A stretch of 64,000 bases of DNA from Streptomyces sp. CB01580 (lineage in GTDB: Bacteria > Actinomycetota > Actinomycetes > Streptomycetales > Streptomycetaceae), in contig NZ_LIXJ01000001.1 in NCBI RefSeq assembly GCF_001905795.1, positions 589,779 to 653,778 on the forward strand, read 5' to 3'. A program made the translations under genes and the position numbers. Positions 42,743-50,977 of the stretch are shown here, in pieces (position 1 is the first letter of the stretch; every line of letters starts with the position of its first letter). The notes beneath the pieces were generated by a model that was not told the origin of the DNA, did not search any database, and saw only the letters and a program-made list of their open reading frames with translations.

Positions 42743-44566
42743 TTGCGCGATTTCACTGTCCCACCCATGGCGGCCGCTCCTCTCGTGGGCGGACTGGCCG
42801 ACGTGGTGTTCGAATACGCCGAGGACGAGCCCGACCGGATCGCCCTGGGCCGCAAGGACGCGAACGGAATCTGGCGGGATGTCACCGCGGCGGCGTTCCG
42901 CGACGAGGTGCTGGCGCTGGCCAGGGGGCTGATCGCGCACGGGGTCCGGTTCGGCGACCGGGTGGCTCTGATGTCCCGCACCTGCTACGAGTGGACGCTC
43001 TTCGACTTCGCGCTGTGGTCGGTCGGGGCCCAGTCCGTGCCCGTGTATCCGACGTCCTCGGCCGAGCAGGTCCACTGGATGCTGCACGACGCGGACGTGT
43101 CCGCCGTCATGGTCGAGCACGAGGACCACGCGATGACGGTGGCGTCGGTGATCGACCAACTGCCCGGCGTCAAGCGTCTCTGGCAGCTCGACGCCGACGC
43201 GGTGGCCGAGCTGGTCGACGCGGGCGGTCGGATCGAGGACGAGGTCGTGCACCGCCACCGGCGCGCGGTGACCCCCGAATCGGTGGCCACCGTCATCTAC
43301 ACCTCCGGGACCACGGGCCGGCCCAAGGGCTGCGTGCTCACGCATGCCAATTTCATGTTCGAGACGGACACCATGGCCTCCCGCTGGCAGTCGGTCTTCC
43401 GGTCCCGGCCGGGCGACGAGGCGGCCACCCTGCTGTTCCTGCCGCTGGCACACGTCTTCGGCCGCATGGTCGAGGTCGCGGCGGTCCGCGGCCGGGTGAA
43501 GCTGGGCCACCAGCCGGACCTGTCGGCGAAGGCCCTGATGCCGGACCTGGTCTCGTTCCGGCCGACGTTCGTCCTCGCCGTGCCGTACGTCTTCGAGAAG
43601 GTCTTCGACGCCGCCCGGCGCAGGGCCGAGAACGAGGGGCGGGCCGCCGCGTTCGACAAGGCGGTGGACGTCGCGGTCGCGTACGCGGAGGCGATGGAGG
43701 CGCGAGCCTTCGGCACCGGTCCGGGGCCGTCGGCCGGGCTGCGGATGCAGCACCAGTTCTTCGACAAGGTCGTGTACCGGAAGGTGCGCGAGTCGCTGGG
43801 CGGCCGCATCCGGCACGCCATGTCCGGCGGGTCCGGGATGGACCGGCGGCTCGGGCTGTTCTTCGAGGGCGCGGGGGTCACCGTGTACGAGGGGTACGGG
43901 CTGACCGAGTCGACCGCGGCGGCCACCGCCAATCCGCCGGAGCGCACCCGGTACGGCACGGTCGGGCAGCCGGTCCCGGGCACCACGGTGCACATCGCGG
44001 AGGACGGCGAGGTGTGGGTGCACGGTGCCCATGTGTTCGCGGGCTACCTGGGCGATCCGGAGGCGACGGCGGCGGTCCTGAGCGACGGCTGGCTGGCCAC
44101 CGGGGACCTGGGGGCCCTCGACGCGGACGGCTATCTGACGATCACCGGGCGGAAGAAGGAGATCCTGGTGACGTCGGGCGGCAAGAGCGTGTCCCCGGCC
44201 GGCCTGGAGGAGCGGGTGCGGGCGCATCCGCTGGTCGCGCAGTGCCTGGTGGTCGGCAACGACCGGCCGTACGTCGCGGCGCTGGTCACGATCGACCAGG
44301 ACGCGGTGGAGCACTGGCTCGCCATGCAGGGCCGAAAGCTGCTCCGGCCGGAGGAGCTGGTGCGCGACCCGGGCCTGGAGACGGAGATCCGGCGCGCGGT
44401 GGTGGCCGCCAACACGTCGGTGTCCCAGGCCGAGTCGATCCGTACGTTCCGGATACTGGCGCGTCCGTTCAGCGAGGAGCACGGTCTGCTGACCCCCTCG
44501 CTCAAGCTGAAGCGCAGGGCGATCGAGGCGGCGTACGCGGCGGAGGTCGACGCGCTGTACCGCTGA
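42743..44566 (+). CDS. Long-chain acyl-CoA synthetase (AMP-binding)
   Basis: 607 residues from the TTG at 42743; AGGAG lies 7 bases before it. The upstream part of a longer frame is Arg/Gly-rich and not family-like. Adenylate-forming motifs: YTSGTTGRPKG (about 185-195), GYGLTESTAA (about 385-394), GTVGQPVPGT, TGDLG and GRKKEILVTSGGKSVSPAGLE (about 470-490). The GRKKE segment is the A8 hinge, and LKLKRRAIEAAYAAE contains the A10 Lys. The enzyme activates fatty acids to acyl-CoA. Its neighbours do not form a pathway with it. A hairpin (44574-44610) follows at the end of the gene. Confidence 0.94.
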   Translation: MRDFTVPPMAAAPLVGGLADVVFEYAEDEPDRIALGRKDANGIWRDVTAAAFRDEVLALARGLIAHGVRFGDRVALMSRTCYEWTLFDFALWSVGAQSVPVYPTSSAEQVHWMLHDADVSAVMVEHEDHAMTVASVIDQLPGVKRLWQLDADAVAELVDAGGRIEDEVVHRHRRAVTPESVATVIYTSGTTGRPKGCVLTHANFMFETDTMASRWQSVFRSRPGDEAATLLFLPLAHVFGRMVEVAAVRGRVKLGHQPDLSAKALMPDLVSFRPTFVLAVPYVFEKVFDAARRRAENEGRAAAFDKAVDVAVAYAEAMEARAFGTGPGPSAGLRMQHQFFDKVVYRKVRESLGGRIRHAMSGGSGMDRRLGLFFEGAGVTVYEGYGLTESTAAATANPPERTRYGTVGQPVPGTTVHIAEDGEVWVHGAHVFAGYLGDPEATAAVLSDGWLATGDLGALDADGYLTITGRKKEILVTSGGKSVSPAGLEERVRAHPLVAQCLVVGNDRPYVAALVTIDQDAVEHWLAMQGRKLLRPEELVRDPGLETEIRRAVVAANTSVSQAESIRTFRILARPFSEEHGLLTPSLKLKRRAIEAAYAAEVDALYR

Positions 44567-44573
44567 GGCACGG

Positions 44574-44610
44574 TGCGCGGTGCCGTGACCCGGCGCTGCG
44601 GCACCGCGCA
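44574..44610. terminator. Perfect 12-bp hairpin between convergent genes
   Basis: TGCGCGGTGCCG (44574-44585) and CGGCACCGCGCA (44599-44610) pair fully around a 13-base loop. It lies 7 bases after the acyl-CoA synthetase stop and 21 before the end of the opposite gene, so it may act in both directions. Confidence 0.7.
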
Positions 44611-44631
44611 CATGGTGGTACGGGACGGTCC

Positions 44632-46404
44632 TCAGGTGATCGAGACGCGGAACAGCTCGTCCGCGCCGGGCGGCTCCTTCCCGTTGATGTCGCAGTTGGT
44701 GGTGGAGAGCCACAGCTCGTCCCGGCCGGGCACCGCGGTGACCGTGCGCAGCCGGCCGTAGGAGCCGACGTAGTACGCGGTGGGTGTGCCGAGGTTCTCG
44801 CCGTCGATGGGTACCCGCCACAGCCGTTCGCCCCTCAGCGCGGCCATGTAGATGACGTTGCGGACGACGGCGATCCCGCTGGGCGACGCCTCGGAGACCT
44901 TCCAGGTCTTCTTGGGATCGGTCATCCCGGCGGTGGAGCAGCTGCCCTCGCAGATTGGCCAGCCGTAGTTCCTCCCGGGCTGGATGAGGTTGAGTTCGTC
45001 CTTGGAGCTGTCGCCGAACTCGGCCTCCCACAGCCGTCCGTCGCGGTCGAAGGCGAGACCCTGCGGGTTGCGGTGCCCGTAGCTGTAGACGTGGTTGCCG
45101 AACGGATTGCCGGGGGCGGCCTTGCCGTCCCTGGTCATCCGCAGCACCTTGCCGTTCAGCGAGTTCTTGTCCTGGGCGAGGTCGCGGTCCTGGGCCTCGC
45201 CGGTCGACGCGTACAGGTAGCCGTCGGGGCCGAAGGCGAGCCGCCCGCCGTTGTGGTACTTGTTCTTCTTGATCCCCTTGAGCAGGACCTTGTACCCGCC
45301 GAGCGTGCTGCCGTCGTACGTCATGCGCGCCACGCGGTTGCCCTCGGACGCCGTGTGCATGAAGTAGACGTAGTGGTTGGCGGACCAGTCGGGGTCGACG
45401 GCGACGCCGAGGAGTCCGCCCTCACCACCGGTCGTGACGGCCTCGGGCACGGTGCCCACCTGTTTCCTGGTGCCCGCGGGGGTGGCCTTGAAGACCTTGA
45501 AGCTGTCCCGTTCGGTCACCAGCGCGGACGTGCCGTCGGGCATCCAGTGCGTGCCCCACGGGATGGTCCAGCCGGTGGAGACCGGCGTGATGTCCGACGG
45601 CACGCCTCCGTCGGCGGTGCAGGCCGGGGTGGTGAAGGCGACCGTGTTGCTCGGGGGCGAGACGTTGCCCGCGGCGTCCTTCGCGACGACGTCCAGGGAG
45701 TACGGGCTGGCGCAGGCGAGTCCCGTGAGCGTCGTCGTGGTGGCGGGCGGGGTGCCCGTCACGGTCTTGTAGACGGTGTTCCCGCTGCGCACCTCGTACG
45801 CGGTGACGGCCGTGTCGTCCGTCGCCGCGCCCCACTTCAGGGCGACGCCGTTCGCGGTGAGGCCCGACGTGGACAGGGATCCGGGTGCGGTGGGGGGCGT
45901 GCTGTCCGGTGCGGTGACCGTGACGTCGACGTAGTCGAGGTTGGGCAGTCCATCGGCCGTCGTGGAGGTGAGCCGGATCCTGTTGCCGCCCGCCGTCACC
46001 GGGGTGGTGACGGTGGAGGTGGCCCAGGTGTTCCAGTCGGCGGTGGCCCGGAAGGCGTGGGCGGCGAAGACGGTCTCGCCGCCCACGGCGATGTCGGCGG
46101 CCCGGGAAGCGGCCGTGCCGTTGGCGTACCGCACGGCGATGCGCGCGGTGCCCGCCGTGGCCGCGTCGACGGTGAATTCCACGTAACTGCCCACGACGTT
46201 GTCGCCGTTGACGAATCCTGTCCCCGAGTAGCCGGAGTGGTTGGACTCGGCGGCGCCCCGGACGATCGTCGCAGACTCCGCCTCGTACCGGGTCGCGGTC
46301 GCGGCGGCGGACCGCGGTGCCGCGTGCACCGGCCCGGCGCAGAGCAGCACCACCGCGAGGGCCGCCGTTCCTCTCCGTGCCGTGGTGAGTGTTCCGACCC
46401 GCAT
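44632..46404 (-). CDS. Secreted PQQ-type sugar dehydrogenase with CBM and fibronectin III domains
   Basis: 590 residues from the ATG at 46404 (GGAGG, 6 bases away). A Sec signal (AALAVVLLCAGPVHA) leads to a CBM6/35-like module (about 38-165; YEAESATIVRGAAESNHSGY, YVEFTVDAA), a fibronectin III domain (about 170-260; YEVRSGNTVYKTVTG) and a GSDH-type six-bladed propeller (about 270-590; GWTIPWGTHWMPDGTSAL, GGEGGLLGVAVDPDW, YHNGGRLAFGPDGYLYASTG, YSYGHRNPQGLAFDRDG). The propeller oxidises aldoses. The gene begins 12 bases after the GH8 gene, so the two are secreted together and could act on cellulose breakdown products. Confidence 0.92.
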   Translation of the reverse strand: MRVGTLTTARRGTAALAVVLLCAGPVHAAPRSAAATATRYEAESATIVRGAAESNHSGYSGTGFVNGDNVVGSYVEFTVDAATAGTARIAVRYANGTAASRAADIAVGGETVFAAHAFRATADWNTWATSTVTTPVTAGGNRIRLTSTTADGLPNLDYVDVTVTAPDSTPPTAPGSLSTSGLTANGVALKWGAATDDTAVTAYEVRSGNTVYKTVTGTPPATTTTLTGLACASPYSLDVVAKDAAGNVSPPSNTVAFTTPACTADGGVPSDITPVSTGWTIPWGTHWMPDGTSALVTERDSFKVFKATPAGTRKQVGTVPEAVTTGGEGGLLGVAVDPDWSANHYVYFMHTASEGNRVARMTYDGSTLGGYKVLLKGIKKNKYHNGGRLAFGPDGYLYASTGEAQDRDLAQDKNSLNGKVLRMTRDGKAAPGNPFGNHVYSYGHRNPQGLAFDRDGRLWEAEFGDSSKDELNLIQPGRNYGWPICEGSCSTAGMTDPKKTWKVSEASPSGIAVVRNVIYMAALRGERLWRVPIDGENLGTPTAYYVGSYGRLRTVTAVPGRDELWLSTTNCDINGKEPPGADELFRVSIT

Positions 46405-46415
46405 CCGAACCTCCG

Positions 46416-47684
46416 TCAGGGAACCCAGTAGTTGCCGGACGCGACGATCATCGACTGGAGCTGGACGCTTCCGCCGTAGTAGGAGCCCGGGTCGATCGAG
46501 GTGCCCGCGATCTTCTTCCAGAGCGCGTCGAGCCATGCCTGGGAACCGGGGTCGGTCAGCGCGGTCACGGCGAACGGGGCGGTGAAGGCCATGTCGTGAC
46601 CGCTGTCGAACGCGCTGCCGTTGAGGCGGTAGCCGGTGACGATCTTGTTGGGGTCGCCGCCCGTCTTGGACTTGATCCAGGAGTTCATCTTGCGCGCCGA
46701 GGCGAGCGAGGCGCTGCCCCCTCCGGTGACGGCGTCGGCGCCGACGCGCCACGGGTCGCGGCAGGCGTTCCAGGAGTAGTCGCCGTCGTTGGGGCCCTCC
46801 AGCACCTCGCCCGGTGCGGGCTTGGCCGTGCCGTTGGTGTTGACGACGAAGTCCGCCAGCAGCCCGGTGCTCGACGCGTACGTGGACTGCTGACCGGTGA
46901 TCAGTTTCTGGTGGGCGGTGCGCACGGTGTCCCAGGTGCTGTCGCCCGTCGCCTTCTTGAAGGCGCGGAAGTGGTCGAGCATCCAGTCCGAGGAGCGGGT
47001 CATCCAGTGGTGGGACTCCCCTGAGTCCGACCAGTCGCCCAGCAGCGTGAGGTGGGTGGTCGGGTTGATCTCGCTCTTCTTGATGGCGTTGATGCGCTTG
47101 ACCGCGAGGTCCTTGTAGTTGTAAGTGCCGGACGAGCCCCACTGCTTGTCGGCGAGGAGCAGCCCGAAGGCGACGTCGAGGTCGCCGTCGGTCGCGGAGT
47201 CGGATCCGTTGACGCTCTTGCAGGAGGAGTTCTGCTCGGCGGCGAGGAGGTTGGAATTGTTGACGGAGGGGTGCGCGAGCACGTATTTGACCATGCCGTC
47301 GAAGACGGTCTTCGCGTCCGGGTCGGCGCCGGCCATCGTCGCCGTGATGACCATGCCGTAGCCCTGGGCCTCGGCGACGTAGGGGTGGTCGGCGTCCGGC
47401 GAGATCACCTCGTACCAGCCGTTGCCGCAGTTCTTCTTGACGAACGCCGACTTCCAGGCGTTGTACGTCTTGACCACGGCCTGGTCGAGCGTGGACTGGG
47501 AGCCGGACGGCTTCAGGGTTCCCGCCGCGTACGGGAAGGTGTGGCTGCCGAACGGCACCGCGGGACCGGCCGCTGCTCCGGACGCCACCGCGGTCGCGGA
47601 CGGCACGCCGAGCAGCGGCATCAGCAGTCCGGCGGCGGCGAGCGCCGCTCCGCCGACGGCCGGCTTCCTGATGGTGATGTGCAT
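46416..47684 (-). CDS. Secreted glycoside hydrolase family 8 enzyme
   Basis: 422 residues with a signal peptide (about 1-35, ending in an Ala-rich region). GH8 family marks: YVAEAQGYGMVI (Glu105 is the expected general acid), the signature SATDGDLDVAFGLLLA (about 158-175) and SSDWMLDHFRAF, and NACRDPWRVGAD. GH8 enzymes cleave beta-1,4 glucans such as cellulose, chitosan or xylan. It has no carbohydrate-binding module of its own, but the next gene has one. Its start lies 9 bases from the stop of a small secreted protein, suggesting one transcript. Confidence 0.93.
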   Translation of the reverse strand: MHITIRKPAVGGAALAAAGLLMPLLGVPSATAVASGAAAGPAVPFGSHTFPYAAGTLKPSGSQSTLDQAVVKTYNAWKSAFVKKNCGNGWYEVISPDADHPYVAEAQGYGMVITATMAGADPDAKTVFDGMVKYVLAHPSVNNSNLLAAEQNSSCKSVNGSDSATDGDLDVAFGLLLADKQWGSSGTYNYKDLAVKRINAIKKSEINPTTHLTLLGDWSDSGESHHWMTRSSDWMLDHFRAFKKATGDSTWDTVRTAHQKLITGQQSTYASSTGLLADFVVNTNGTAKPAPGEVLEGPNDGDYSWNACRDPWRVGADAVTGGGSASLASARKMNSWIKSKTGGDPNKIVTGYRLNGSAFDSGHDMAFTAPFAVTALTDPGSQAWLDALWKKIAGTSIDPGSYYGGSVQLQSMIVASGNYWVP

Positions 47685-47693
47685 GGGATCTCC

Positions 47694-48053
47694 TCAGCCC
47701 TGGTACTGGACGACGATCTCGGTGGATTCGCGCGAGGCCCGGGACGCCCCGCCGCGGGCGTCCGCGCCGGTGCCCGGTACGCGTGCACGGTCGCGGTCGA
47801 CGGACCGGAAGGGGAAGAGTGCGGGGTGATGCCGACGGGCGGCGTCGCCGTGCCGGTGGGCACTCCCGACGGCGGCCGTCGCGGACTCGGTGTCCTCGCT
47901 GTCGCTCGCGGCGGCCGGGGCGGGTCCGGCACCCCGATCACCCGCCTCCGAGGCGGCGAACGCTCTCGGAGCGTGACCCACCAGGGGCAGAAGCAGACAG
48001 CTGAGGCCGGCGAGTACGGCAGCGGCACGACGTGGGGGGCGGTCACCGCGCAC
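47694..48053 (-). CDS. Small secreted protein of unknown function, first gene of the GH8 group
   Basis: 119 residues. A clear signal peptide with double Arg and a hydrophobic core (AAVLAGLSCLLLPLVGHAPRAFA, about 10-33) precedes an Ala/Glu/Arg-rich region without cysteines, ending in IVVQYQG. It is not like a known domain. The stop lies at the start of the GH8 ribosome site (TGAGGAGA), so the two are coupled. Its 5' end carries the palindrome at 48076-48094. It may be a short adaptor or a truncated remnant of a larger secreted protein. Confidence 0.5.
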   Translation of the reverse strand: MRGDRPPRRAAAVLAGLSCLLLPLVGHAPRAFAASEAGDRGAGPAPAAASDSEDTESATAAVGSAHRHGDAARRHHPALFPFRSVDRDRARVPGTGADARGGASRASRESTEIVVQYQG

Positions 48054-48075
48054 GGATGTTCCCTTCCAGATCCGC

Positions 48076-48094
48076 GTTAGGAAAGGTTCCTAAC
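48076..48094. promoter_or_regulatory. Inverted repeat GTTAGGAA-N3-TTCCTAAC, operator candidate
   Basis: A perfect 8-bp inverted repeat with a 3-base centre, 23 bases before the start of the small secreted protein that opens the GH8 group. It is likely a regulator site near the promoter or transcription start. Similar TTAGGAA/TTCCTAA sequences before Streptomyces extracellular hydrolases have been noticed by me but cannot be cited here. Confidence 0.55.
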
Positions 48095-48456
48095 CATCAC
48101 TGCATGGGATTCCCTCGCGGCCGATCTGTCAATGCCTCTCGCGGACCCAAATATCTGTTCCCGTACATGAGTTCGCCGGATTCCGGACACCTCGGGCATG
48201 AAACACGGCGACGGGGCACGATCGGGACCCGGCGGGCAGGGCCGTCGGAGCCGGACCCGGACAGCCGGACCCCGGCGGCCGGCTCATCGGCAGCCGGTCC
48301 GCCGACCGGGCCGCGGGCGGCCGACGAACCGCCGGACCGTCGGACGGGTCGGGCCGGACAGGTCACCGGCCCGGGCGCCGGGCCACCGGGAATGCCTGAC
48401 GCACTGTGATCGTTGACCATGAGAATCCCAACCGACGACGTAAGGATCGACCGCCC
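48095..48456. other. Intergenic region between divergent units
   Basis: About 360 bases of high GC between the GH8 group and the aldo/keto reductase. It should hold both promoters. No gene is supported; besides the palindrome at 48076-48094, no repeat or clear -10/-35 pair was recognised. Confidence 0.45.
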
Positions 48457-49293
48457 GTGAGCAAGGTCCCCTCCATCACCCTCAACAACGGCGTCGAGAT
48501 GCCGCAGCTCGGTTTCGGCGTCTGGCAGGTGCCGGACGACGAGGCCGCGAAGGCGGTCGCGACGGCCATCGAGTCCGGGTACCGGAGCATCGACACCGCC
48601 GCGATCTACGAGAACGAGAAGGGCACCGGCCGGGCCGTGGCGGCTTCTGGTGTCGCCCGCGAGGAACTGTTCATCACGACGAAGCTGTGGAACGCCGAGC
48701 AGGGGTACGACTCCACCCTGCGCGCGTTCGACGCCTCGCTCGACAAGCTGGGTACGGACTATGTCGACCTGTACCTGATCCACTGGCCGCTGCCGGCGAA
48801 GGACGCGTACGTCGACACGTACAAGGCGTTCGAGAAGATCTACTCCGAGGGCCGCGCAAAGGCCATCGGGGTCTCCAACTTCCTCCCGGAGCACCTGGAG
48901 CGCCTGCTCGGCGAGACGTCCGTGGTACCGGCCGTCAACCAGATCGAGCTCCACCCGCAGCTCCAGCAGGCGCAGTCGCGCGCCATCCACGCCGCTCACG
49001 GCATCGCGACCGAGGCGTGGTCCCCGCTGGGACAGGGCAAGGGCCTCCTGGAGGTGCCGACGGTCGTCGCGATCGCGCGGAAGCACGGCCGCACGCCCGC
49101 CCAGGTGGTGCTCCGCTGGCACATCCAGACGGGAAACGTGGTGATCCCGAAGTCCGTGACGCCGTCGCGGATCGTCGAGAACATCGACGTGTTCGGCTTC
49201 GAGCTGGACGCCGACGACCTCGCCGCGATCGCCGCACTGGACGAGGGCAAGCGCCTCGGCCCCGATCCGGCCGATTTCAACGTCGGCGCCTGA
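48457..49293 (+). CDS. Aldo/keto reductase
   Basis: 278 residues from the GTG at 48457. The NADPH-dependent (beta/alpha)8 reductase has its catalytic tetrad: Asp46 and Tyr51 in IDTAAIYENE, Lys76 in ITTKLWN and His109 in YLIHWP. Family motifs GVSNF and the C-terminal IPKSVTPSRIVENIDVF, with FELDADDLAAI, show a full 2,5-diketo-gluconate-reductase-like enzyme. Substrate unknown. A longer start 17 codons upstream (48406) is open but lacks family residues. The ribosome site AAGGA is 10 bases away. Confidence 0.95.
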   Translation: MSKVPSITLNNGVEMPQLGFGVWQVPDDEAAKAVATAIESGYRSIDTAAIYENEKGTGRAVAASGVAREELFITTKLWNAEQGYDSTLRAFDASLDKLGTDYVDLYLIHWPLPAKDAYVDTYKAFEKIYSEGRAKAIGVSNFLPEHLERLLGETSVVPAVNQIELHPQLQQAQSRAIHAAHGIATEAWSPLGQGKGLLEVPTVVAIARKHGRTPAQVVLRWHIQTGNVVIPKSVTPSRIVENIDVFGFELDADDLAAIAALDEGKRLGPDPADFNVGA

Positions 49294-49700
49294 GCGTTTT
49301 CGCCGCGCCACCGACCGCGCGGGCCGCCGGAAGCACGGTCCGGACGGCCACACGGGCCGTCGCCCGACCGGGCGACGGCCCGCCCCTGGAGACACGCGGC
49401 GCCACAGGGGCATCCGCGTACCGGTACGGCGGGGGTCCGGAGAGCGGACCGATGACCGCGCCGCCCGGACTTCACCCCTCCGCGGCGAGAACGCCGGGAG
49501 GGGGGTCGGCATCCGCCGGTCCCTGCCGTGCGCGACCGGTCGGGGCCTGACGGCCGGGACGTGGGCGGCGTCTGCCACGCCGGCACCACGTTCGGCCGCC
49601 CCGGCCACGCCCCCCTCCCGGGGCCGCGGCCGAGTGCCACGAGCCGAAGGCCGCACGCGGCGCGGCCGCTGCGGTCGGCTGGCAGTGCCTCACCGTCCGG
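49294..49700. other. Intergenic region downstream of the aldo/keto reductase
   Basis: About 400 bases with no gene that I can support; open frames on both strands are Arg/Pro-rich products of high GC. Nothing else was recognised until the possible RNA at 49712. Confidence 0.45.
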
Positions 49701-49711
49701 CTTTAGTATGG

Positions 49712-49835
49712 CGAGGCAGGTGGATGTAGTTGTCAGGCGTTTTCAGGTGTGGGCATCCGGGACCGGGACAACGACCCCGGATGCCCTGACTGGAACCCCG
49801 GCCCGATTCCGGCGGGCCGGGGTTCTACGTCGGAC
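49712..49835 (+). ncRNA. Possible structured small RNA with terminator hairpins
   Basis: After a -10-like TAGTAT (about 49703-49708) comes a stretch of unusual composition ending in two perfect hairpins. The first pairs GGGCATCCGG (49751-49760) with CCGGATGCCC (49777-49786). The second pairs AACCCCGGCCCG (49794-49805) with CGGGCCGGGGTT (49813-49824) and a 7-base loop, followed by TCTACGT. No reading frame fits. It could be a small RNA or, alternatively, just the terminator of the minus-strand gene ending at 49868. Confidence 0.3.
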
Positions 49836-49867
49836 CCGCGACCGTCACCGCGTCGGGTCCGCGACCG

Positions 49868-50476
49868 TCACCACTCATCGCCGTACCCGTAGTCGTCGTC
49901 GTAGTCGTCGTCGTAGCCGCCGTAGCCGCCGTGATCGCGGTGGTAGCGCTCGATCACACGGAAGCTGCCGACCACGCCGTTCTCGACGCGCACGCCACCC
50001 TTGACTCGGCCCGGGCGGACGCCGTCGGTGGAGCTCCACGGCCCGACGGTGGCGATGGGGGAGCCGTTGTCGCAGGTGACACCCCGGAAGACCTCGATCG
50101 TGCGGTGGCTCTCGTTGCGGATGTTGAGGCTCTTGGATCCGAGCCCGCTGATCACGGTCACGCAGCCACCACGCTCGTCGGAGTAGGTGCGCTCGTTGAT
50201 GTGGATGCGCCCCTCGTGGTGGTGCCGGTGGTGGCGCTTCTTCTCGTGGCCGCCGCCATGGCCCCTGCCCTCGTTGCCCCTGCCCTCGTTGCCCTTGCCT
50301 TCGTTGCCCTTGCCCGAGTCGCCGCCCTCGGGAACCGAGACGGGAGCGGCCTGCTGAACGACCGGGGCCGCCTGGACCTGCCCGGAGGTGGCGGCCGAGG
50401 CGTACGTGATACCTGTGGCGGCCATGGCCGCGGCAGCGGCGACAGCTGCCGTGACCATCGTGGAACGAGTAACCAT
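49868..50476 (-). CDS. Secreted Gly/Asn/Glu-repeat and His-rich protein
   Basis: 202 residues from the ATG at 50476 (GGAAGGAG, 8 bases away). The signal peptide (TAAVAAAAAMAATGITYASAA) is followed by a tandem GKGNEGKGNEGRGNEGRG run (about 55-75) and a His-rich segment (KKRHHRHHHEGRIH). A structured part follows with a Cys pair (about 105 and 135, GGCVTVISGLG and VTCDNGS) that may form a disulfide. The tail is an Asp/Tyr/Gly repeat (DDDYDDDYGYGDEW). The His segment might bind metals. Function unknown; it is a typical small exported actinomycete protein. Confidence 0.75.
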   Translation of the reverse strand: MVTRSTMVTAAVAAAAAMAATGITYASAATSGQVQAAPVVQQAAPVSVPEGGDSGKGNEGKGNEGRGNEGRGHGGGHEKKRHHRHHHEGRIHINERTYSDERGGCVTVISGLGSKSLNIRNESHRTIEVFRGVTCDNGSPIATVGPWSSTDGVRPGRVKGGVRVENGVVGSFRVIERYHRDHGGYGGYDDDYDDDYGYGDEW

Positions 50477-50539
50477 GTCGCTTCTCCTTCCCAGAGAGGC
50501 CGGCTGAGCAGTCGACCCGGAATGAAAGTACTTACGATT

Positions 50540-50557
50540 TGTCATACCTGTCATACC
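50540..50557. promoter_or_regulatory. Adjacent direct repeats TGTCATACC, putative regulatory site
   Basis: TGTCATACC occurs at 50540-50548 and again at 50549-50557, 64 bases before the start of the secreted His-rich protein. Such a repeat could bind an activator or be part of the promoter; the sequence around it is AT-richer than average. Confidence 0.4.
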
Positions 50558-50977
50558 GGACACGTCGAAGGTCGATGTCGGCACTCCGATCGGGGTACAC
50601 GAGATAGGCCATATGCCATTTCCGCGTCAGCGGAATTCGAACCAACTGGCTTGAAAAAATGGCTAATTGATGTGCAGTTAGCCTGTACAGGGGACTTTCT
50701 GATGCCCGCTCACCCCGGCGGCAGCGTGTCTTTTGTTGACACGGTCCGGACCGTGCGGCCATTCGGGGTACAGCTCCTCTGCCACAAGGAGGAATACCCT
50801 TCGCGGGGGTCTTTTCGCGCATCGGGAACCGGCATGTCCGGCCGGTATTCCCCTTCCGGTGCCCCTTTCTCCATTCCGGCCGCGGACCGGCGCGGCCGCT
50901 CGCAGCGCGACGGGCCGGGAGGCGCAGTCGCACCGACCGCGCCTCCCGGCCCGTCGTGCCCGGCAGACCTCAGCCCC
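50558..50977. other. Intergenic region before the methyltransferase end, with long hairpin
   Basis: About 420 bases lacking a supported gene. Between 50577 and 50700 the GC content drops, as in a promoter region. The only clear element is the 18-bp hairpin at 50908-50956. Confidence 0.5.
50908..50956 (-). terminator. Perfect 18-bp hairpin after the methyltransferase gene
   Basis: CGACGGGCCGGGAGGCGC (50908-50925) and GCGCCTCCCGGCCCGTCG (50939-50956) pair fully around a 13-base loop. It begins 22 bases beyond the methyltransferase stop on the minus strand and is the longest perfect stem in the window. Confidence 0.8.

Noticed and set aside
41557..46431. A 1600-codon open frame on the plus strand across several genes
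   Set aside because: It runs in a different frame over LysR and the acyl-CoA synthetase and antisense to the secreted dehydrogenase, all with full motifs. Its composition (Gly/Arg/Pro) is typical of shadow frames.
49294..49700. Small genes downstream of the aldo/keto reductase
   Set aside because: Only Arg/Pro-rich frames on both strands that look like compositional noise.
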